Assembly: GCA_046589965.1 (NCBI GenBank)
Contig: JBKJVF010000184.1
Location: 1 to 9,611 of the forward strand
Length of the DNA stretch: 9,611 bases
Direction of reading: 5' to 3'
From: JAJNPS01 sp046589965
GTDB lineage: Bacteria; Pseudomonadota; Alphaproteobacteria; Rhodobacterales; Rhodobacteraceae
Each line of letters opens with the position of its first letter. Within the stretch, counting starts at the first letter, position 1. This document shows positions 5,977 through 9,611 of this stretch, piece after piece. The position numbers and the translations under genes were made by a program. The notes under the pieces were generated by a model. It saw only the letters and a list, made by a program, of their open reading frames with translations. It was not told the origin of the DNA and did no database searches.

Positions 5977-7076
5977 CAGAGTTTGATTCCCAACGAACTG
6001 CCTGTTTCACTGTCGAAGATATGCGTGCGCGCCGGGTCCAGCCGTAGCCAGATCGGGGTGCCGGGGGCTGCCACAAAGCCAGGCCTCGTGCGTGCTCGGA
6101 ACAGTGCATTGCCCAGCGGAATGTCGATGATGTCATGCGACCCAAGCGGTTCTATGATATGCGCCTGAGCGCTCACATAACCGTCCACCGGGGTCAGCGA
6201 CACGTCAATCGCTTCGGGCCGAATACCCAATTTATGCGCGCGGCCTCCATCAGGCACCTGTCCCAGAAAGGCCTCTGGAAAGCTGAACCCCTGGGGCGCC
6301 CCATCCACTGTGACCACCGGCTCGCCGGCCCTTGCCGAGATCGTAACATCGGCCACATTCATCACCGGTGAGCCCACGAACTGCGCCACGAAGAGATTGA
6401 CCGGGTTGGCATAAACCTCTGCCGGGGTACCGACCTGCTGCAGGACCCCCGCATGCATCACGACGATGCGGTCGGCCAGGGCCATCGCCTCGATCTGGTC
6501 ATGGGTGACATAAATTGTGGTGGACCCCTGCTCGACATGTAGGCGCTTCAACTCGACGCGCATTTCCTCGCGCAGTTTGGCATCAAGTGACCCGATGGGT
6601 TCGTCCATCAGCATGGCCTTGGGGTTGCGCACCAGCGCCCGCCCGATGGCCACGCGCTGCAAATCCCCCCCCGCAAGGGCCGAAGGGCGACGCTGCAGCA
6701 GGGGGGCGATTTGCAGGATGCCCGCCACCCGATTGACCGTGGCCACCACCTCGGCCTTCGGCGTACCTACTGCGCGCAGCGGAAAGGCCATGTTTTCAAA
6801 TACCGTCAGGTGCGGATAAAGCGCAAAGGACTGGAACACGAAGGCCACGTCCCGCTCTTCCGGCCGGGTCATATGAACGGGCTTGCTGCCGATCAGGATC
6901 TCGCCACTGTCAATGGTTTCAAGACCCGCAATCGCGCGTAAGGTCGTGGTCTTGCCACAGCCCGATTGGCCCAGAAACACGACAAATTCCTTGTCCTTGA
7001 CCGTAAGGTTCACGTCTCGGATGACGTGAAAAGCCCCGAAATGCTTGTTGATATTGCGCAGTTCGATCTGGGTCAT
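5976..7076 (-). CDS. Sugar ABC transporter ATP-binding protein A (MalK/UgpC type), unusual signature motif
   Basis: A 366-residue ATPase paralogous to its downstream neighbour. It has Walker A GQSGCGKTTT (36-45), Q-loop Gln82, Walker B AMLMDEP (154-160), D-loop IGSLDAK, switch His192 (YVTHD) and a C-terminal TOBE region including LGIRPEAIDV. The signature reads LAGGD (134-138) instead of LSGGQ, with both the Ser and the Gln replaced, so the two ATP sites of a heterodimer would differ. Start ATG 7076 lies 7 nt after a strong AAGGAGG (7084-7090) and overlaps the stop of the small membrane protein as ATGA. The reading frame stays open upstream to 7373, but that part overlaps two other genes and is not translated by this signal. 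Confidence 0.94.
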   Translation of the reverse strand: MTQIELRNINKHFGAFHVIRDVNLTVKDKEFVVFLGQSGCGKTTTLRAIAGLETIDSGEILIGSKPVHMTRPEERDVAFVFQSFALYPHLTVFENMAFPLRAVGTPKAEVVATVNRVAGILQIAPLLQRRPSALAGGDLQRVAIGRALVRNPKAMLMDEPIGSLDAKLREEMRVELKRLHVEQGSTTIYVTHDQIEAMALADRIVVMHAGVLQQVGTPAEVYANPVNLFVAQFVGSPVMNVADVTISARAGEPVVTVDGAPQGFSFPEAFLGQVPDGGRAHKLGIRPEAIDVSLTPVDGYVSAQAHIIEPLGSHDIIDIPLGNALFRARTRPGFVAAPGTPIWLRLDPARTHIFDSETGSSLGIKL

Positions 7077-7273
7077 TCCGCGCCCTCCTTTTTCGGCGCG
7101 GGAGCAGGGATCTTGGTGGTGATCATGAATCCCACCAGACCGATCAGCGTCAGCGTGATGCCGTAGCGGTGCAAGACCTCGATCCAAGGCTGGCACAGGG
7201 CCACGATGCCAAAGATCATCAACCCTTGGGCAGCCGGGATGAGGACCTTCTGATTTATCTGACGAAAACTCAT
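7073..7273 (-). CDS. Small two-helix membrane protein within the ABC importer operon
   Basis: A 66-residue protein with two hydrophobic stretches, about residues 10-29 (LIPAAQGLMIFGIVALCQPW) and 38-52 (YGITLTLIGLVGFMI). They are joined by a short polar loop, and a charged, proline-rich tail ends in Lys-Lys-Glu-Gly-Ala-Glu. Its start overlaps the permease stop and its stop overlaps the ATPase start, both as ATGA. It is therefore locked translationally between membrane and ATPase subunits. Small integral membrane proteins of unknown role are known in some related operons (for example DUF2160 beside glycerol-type importers), but I cannot assign this one to that family. An accessory or assembly subunit of the importer is a reasonable inference. 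The strong AAGGAGG for the ATPase lies inside its coding sequence. Confidence 0.8.
   Translation of the reverse strand: MSFRQINQKVLIPAAQGLMIFGIVALCQPWIEVLHRYGITLTLIGLVGFMITTKIPAPAPKKEGAE
7084..7090 (-). promoter_or_regulatory. Strong ribosome-binding site that decides the ATPase A start
   Basis: On the minus strand AAGGAGG precedes ATG 7076 by 7 nt and lies within the end of the small membrane protein gene. It excludes the much longer upstream extension of the ATPase frame. Confidence 0.85.
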
Positions 7274-8229
7274 TTGCGGATCGCCCCAAAAGACATGCCC
7301 CGCAACAGGTGATTGCGCAGAAGGAAGGTGAAGATTGCGACAGGCACCAGGAATAGGAACGTGCCCGCGGCAATTACCGTCCAGTCAGGCAGACCAGAGC
7401 CGACCTGGGACGGGATGAAGGGGGGTGCGGTCTGCGCACGCCTGTTGGTCATGATCAGCGCAAAAACATATTCGTTCCAGGCGGTGATGAAACAGAACAC
7501 TGCCGTCGCTGCAATTCCGGTCGCCGCTTCGGGCAGCACGATCTTGAAGAACGCCTGCAGCCGGGTATAGCCGTCAACCAGGGCGGCATCTTCGTATTCC
7601 TTGGGAATCTCGTCGATGAACCCCTTCATCAGCCACACCGAAAAGCTAAGGTTGAACGCGGTGTACAGGATGATCAGGCCGATATGGGTATCGTTCAACC
7701 CCACCGCCCGGTACATCAGGAACATCGGGATTGCGACCACCACAGGCGGCAACATTCGGGTCGACAGGATGAAGAACAGCCAATCATCCTCGCCCGCCAC
7801 CTTAAACCGCGAAAAGCCGTAGGCAGTGATGGTGCCCATCGACACGGCCAGCACGGTTGAGGTGATGGCCACGATCAATGAATTCAGGAACCGGCTTGGG
7901 TAGCCCGAAAGCTGCACCTCGCCCTTGCCCGACCGCACAACTTTTTCGCCGCCGTCAAAGATCTGCTGCTCCCACCAGGGGGCTGCGTTGTAAACCTCTT
8001 CCGACGGCGGGCTGCGCAATTGGCTGCGCTTGGTCATCAGCTTGACGAAGGGCGAAATCTCGGGCTCGAACAGCACAGTCGGGGGCACGGTCGTTGCCAG
8101 GTTGCGCGGCTTGAATGCAGTGGCGGTGATCCAGAAGATTGGCGCCAAGGTGATCATCAACACCAAAAGTACACATACGATGGCCGAGCGGTGGCGAAAC
8201 ACCTCGCCCGCGGTGCGAACGGCGGCCAT
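7270..8229 (-). CDS. Carbohydrate ABC transporter permease 2 (MalG/UgpE type)
   Basis: A 319-residue inner-membrane permease of the CUT1 family. It has six likely membrane helices: about 17-38, then 115-138, 150-172, 180-200, 236-262 and 283-305. The EAA loop that contacts the ATPases is EYEDAALVDGYTRLQAFFKIVLP in two parts (starting at Glu211). An unusually long hydrophilic segment of about 75 residues between helices 1 and 2 should lie in the periplasm. It is rich in charged and aromatic residues, for example APWWEQQIFDGGEKV. ATG 8229 follows AAGGAG (8237-8242) by 7 nt and lies 1 nt after the stop of permease 1. Its own stop overlaps the small membrane protein start. It should pair with permease 1. 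Confidence 0.93.
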   Translation of the reverse strand: MAAVRTAGEVFRHRSAIVCVLLVLMITLAPIFWITATAFKPRNLATTVPPTVLFEPEISPFVKLMTKRSQLRSPPSEEVYNAAPWWEQQIFDGGEKVVRSGKGEVQLSGYPSRFLNSLIVAITSTVLAVSMGTITAYGFSRFKVAGEDDWLFFILSTRMLPPVVVAIPMFLMYRAVGLNDTHIGLIILYTAFNLSFSVWLMKGFIDEIPKEYEDAALVDGYTRLQAFFKIVLPEAATGIAATAVFCFITAWNEYVFALIMTNRRAQTAPPFIPSQVGSGLPDWTVIAAGTFLFLVPVAIFTFLLRNHLLRGMSFGAIRK

Positions 8230-8230
8230 C

Positions 8231-9115
8231 CTAGCGCTCCTTCACTTTGTTCAGGTATTTCACATAGATATTGGTAATCGCCAGCACCATGATCAGAACG
8301 ATATAGGCCAGCGCCGAACTCATGCCCGTCTGCCATTCCTGAAACGCCATCTTGTAAAGCCGGATCGAAATCACCTCGGTCGTGGGCTGCGAGGCAAGGA
8401 TATAAGCGATGTCAAAGGTCTTGAACGCTTCCATCGTGCGAAAGATGATGGCGATCATCAGAATGGGCGCCACCAACGGCAAGGTGATGCGGAAAAAGGT
8501 GTATAGCCCCGAGGCCCGGTCAATCGCCGCCGCCTCGTAAAGATGCTTTGGCACGGCCGAAAGTCCCGCCAGCGACAAGAGCATCACAAAGGGCGACCAC
8601 ATCCAGATATCGGCAATCGCAATCGCATAAAGTGCCATGTCGGGGTCGGCCAGCCACTCAAACGTTCCAAGTCCAAGCGCATAGTTGATCAGCCCGAAGT
8701 TGGGGTCATACAGAAGCTTCCAGAACAGCCCGACCACCGCCATCGACAGCATCATCGGCAACAACAAAAGCGTGGTCAGCAGCCCCTTGAACGGAATTTC
8801 CCGGTTCAGCAGCATCGCCACGCCAAAGCCGACCACCACCTGACCCGTCACCGAAATGATGACGTACTTGGCGGTGATGGTGAAGTTCTTCCAGATAAAC
8901 GGATCGGCCAGAAGGGCGCGGTAATTGTCCAGCCCAACGAAATTTGCCGGCTCATTGGTTGATGCCCGAAAATCGGTGAATGAATATCCTAGCGAATAGA
9001 GCAACGGGAAAATATTGAATACAATCAGGAACGCGATCGTGGGGATGATAAACAGGTTGCGTATGGCCAGATCGGAAAGGCCGCGTTCGCGGGGCGCAGA
9101 TGACGGGTTTGCCAA
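8231..9115 (-). CDS. Carbohydrate ABC transporter permease 1 (MalF/UgpA type), TTG start
   Basis: A 294-residue inner-membrane permease. After a short cytoplasmic N-terminus, helix 1 spans about 20-40 (NLFIIPTIAFLIVFNIFPLL) and five further hydrophobic stretches follow. The EAA loop reads LYEAAAIDRASGLYTFFRITLP, starting near residue 192. Translation starts at TTG 9115. GGAGG (9124-9128) stands 8 nt upstream, and no in-frame ATG occurs before the first helix. A weak start codon may keep membrane-subunit production below that of the binding protein upstream. The stop is followed after 1 nt by the next permease gene. The substrate cannot be inferred from the permease alone. Confidence 0.93.
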   Translation of the reverse strand: MANPSSAPRERGLSDLAIRNLFIIPTIAFLIVFNIFPLLYSLGYSFTDFRASTNEPANFVGLDNYRALLADPFIWKNFTITAKYVIISVTGQVVVGFGVAMLLNREIPFKGLLTTLLLLPMMLSMAVVGLFWKLLYDPNFGLINYALGLGTFEWLADPDMALYAIAIADIWMWSPFVMLLSLAGLSAVPKHLYEAAAIDRASGLYTFFRITLPLVAPILMIAIIFRTMEAFKTFDIAYILASQPTTEVISIRLYKMAFQEWQTGMSSALAYIVLIMVLAITNIYVKYLNKVKER

Positions 9116-9123
9116 GACTCTGG

Positions 9124-9128
9124 CCTCC
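9124..9128 (-). promoter_or_regulatory. Ribosome-binding site for the TTG start of permease 1
   Basis: GGAGG on the minus strand is 8 nt before TTG 9115. It supports this rare start codon, because no ATG or GTG is suitably placed downstream of it. Confidence 0.75.
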
Positions 9129-9151
9129 GGAATTTTGGGGTATTGATCGTG

Positions 9152-9180
9152 AAAAGGCGCGCACCTTGGCGCGCGCCTTT
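9152..9180 (-). terminator. Intra-operon hairpin between binding-protein and permease genes
   Basis: AAAGGCGCGC (9153-9162) and GCGCGCCTTT (9171-9180) form a perfect 10-bp stem with an 8-nt loop. Read on the minus strand, the stem ends in a short T-run (TTTT, then C). It lies 12 nt after the binding-protein stop. Such hairpins in sugar-importer operons usually cause partial termination or protect the upstream mRNA end, giving more binding protein than membrane subunits. The T-run is short, so leaky termination or mRNA stabilisation is more likely than a full stop. Confidence 0.7.
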
Positions 9181-9192
9181 GTCTTGCGCAGG

Positions 9193-9611
9193 TTACGGCG
9201 TACCGCGGCCATACTTTGCGAAGGTGGCCTTCCAGTCGGCTGCTAGTGCATCCAGCGTTTCCTTGGCCGTGCCTTCACCGCCCACGATATGCGGGTAGAT
9301 CCGGTTGTTCAGCTGGCCCAGCAACTCGGCAAACTCGGGCACCGCCCAGAAGTCCTTGACGATGAACATCGTCTGGTAGAACGCCTCGTTGTAGGGCGTG
9401 GCGTTGCGGAACTCCGGGCTTTCCAGAACAGCTGCCGACGCGGTATAGCCGCCCAGCTCGGCCCAGCGCTTCTGGGTCTCATCTTTGATGAACCATTGCA
9501 GGAACTTGAAGCTTTCCTCTTGCTTGGACGAATAGGAGACGATCGAAATCCCTTGACCACCAAGCGCTGCGAAACGGTCACCTGAAGGGCCTGCCGGATT
9601 GGCAAAAAAGC
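9193..9611 (-). CDS. Extracellular sugar-binding protein of the ABC importer (C-terminal part only)
   Basis: A frame open from the window edge to the TAA at 9193-9195 encodes about 139 residues that read as the C-terminal lobe of a family 1 solute-binding protein. Typical features are a GGQGISIVSYSSKQEE strand-helix, then FKFLQWFIKDETQKRWAELGG, given here as FKFLQWF and KRWAELGG, the Pro-Glu-Phe repeats, and a final amphipathic helix ending AKYGRGTP. In this family the segment from about 270 to the end carries such motifs. The N-terminus, including the signal peptide, lies outside the window. It is the first visible gene of the importer operon and is followed by a hairpin. The protein would bind the sugar in the periplasm and deliver it to the two permeases. 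Confidence 0.88.
   Translation of the reverse strand, partial: FFANPAGPSGDRFAALGGQGISIVSYSSKQEESFKFLQWFIKDETQKRWAELGGYTASAAVLESPEFRNATPYNEAFYQTMFIVKDFWAVPEFAELLGQLNNRIYPHIVGGEGTAKETLDALAADWKATFAKYGRGTP

Noticed and set aside
7077..7373. N-terminal extension of ATPase A
   Set aside because: The 99 extra residues overlap the small membrane protein and permease 2 in another frame. Family homology starts at MTQIELRNI, with a strong ribosome-binding site.
8030..8506. Plus-strand 158-residue frame opposite the permease genes
   Set aside because: It spans two well-supported minus-strand genes, and its His/Arg-rich composition mirrors membrane-protein codons.
1..9611. Insertion sequence, CRISPR array, defence system, tRNA or rRNA
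   Set aside because: No transposase-like protein, spaced direct repeats, nuclease or toxin motifs, or RNA gene signatures were seen.

Overview
The window looks like chromosomal DNA of an alphaproteobacterium, probably Rhodobacterales or a near relative. It is GC-rich with dense, overlapping operons, and the proteins resemble sugar-transport and sugar-acid families common in that group. This placement is a judgement from protein style, not from a marker gene.

Layout. (1) 44-805, minus: a TIM-barrel sugar phosphate isomerase/epimerase whose reading frame is cut short at about residue 250. The cause is visible: bases 10-54 are inverted between a 9-bp inverted repeat (1-9 and 55-63). The missing family motif reads intact on the opposite strand. 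(2) 806-1133: a 328-bp divergent control region. It holds two palindromes of the FadR/GntR operator type (TNGTNNNACNA) and a separate 12-bp palindrome. (3) 1134-4902, plus: a four-gene operon of a D-tagatose/D-psicose 3-epimerase-like enzyme, an enolase-superfamily acid-sugar dehydratase, a FadR-type GntR regulator and a D-2-hydroxyacid dehydrogenase. The last three genes are separated by 1 nt or overlap. (4) 4909-9611, minus and convergent: a CUT1-type sugar ABC importer. In transcription order it runs solute-binding protein (only its C-terminus is in the window), hairpin, permease 1 (TTG start), permease 2, a 66-residue two-helix membrane protein, ATPase A, ATPase B. Every junction after the hairpin is a 1-nt gap or an overlap.

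How it may work together. The importer brings in a sugar or sugar derivative. The two TIM-barrel enzymes, the dehydratase and the dehydrogenase would convert it, probably through a keto-sugar or aldonate to a 2-keto-3-deoxy acid or similar. The GntR protein would sense a pathway acid and act at the two palindromes. The substrate cannot be named from sequence.

The main points to follow up are the 45-bp inversion, the paired operators, the small membrane protein inside the importer operon, and a Gln in place of the expected catalytic Glu in the dehydrogenase. I found no CRISPR array, insertion sequence, tRNA or rRNA.
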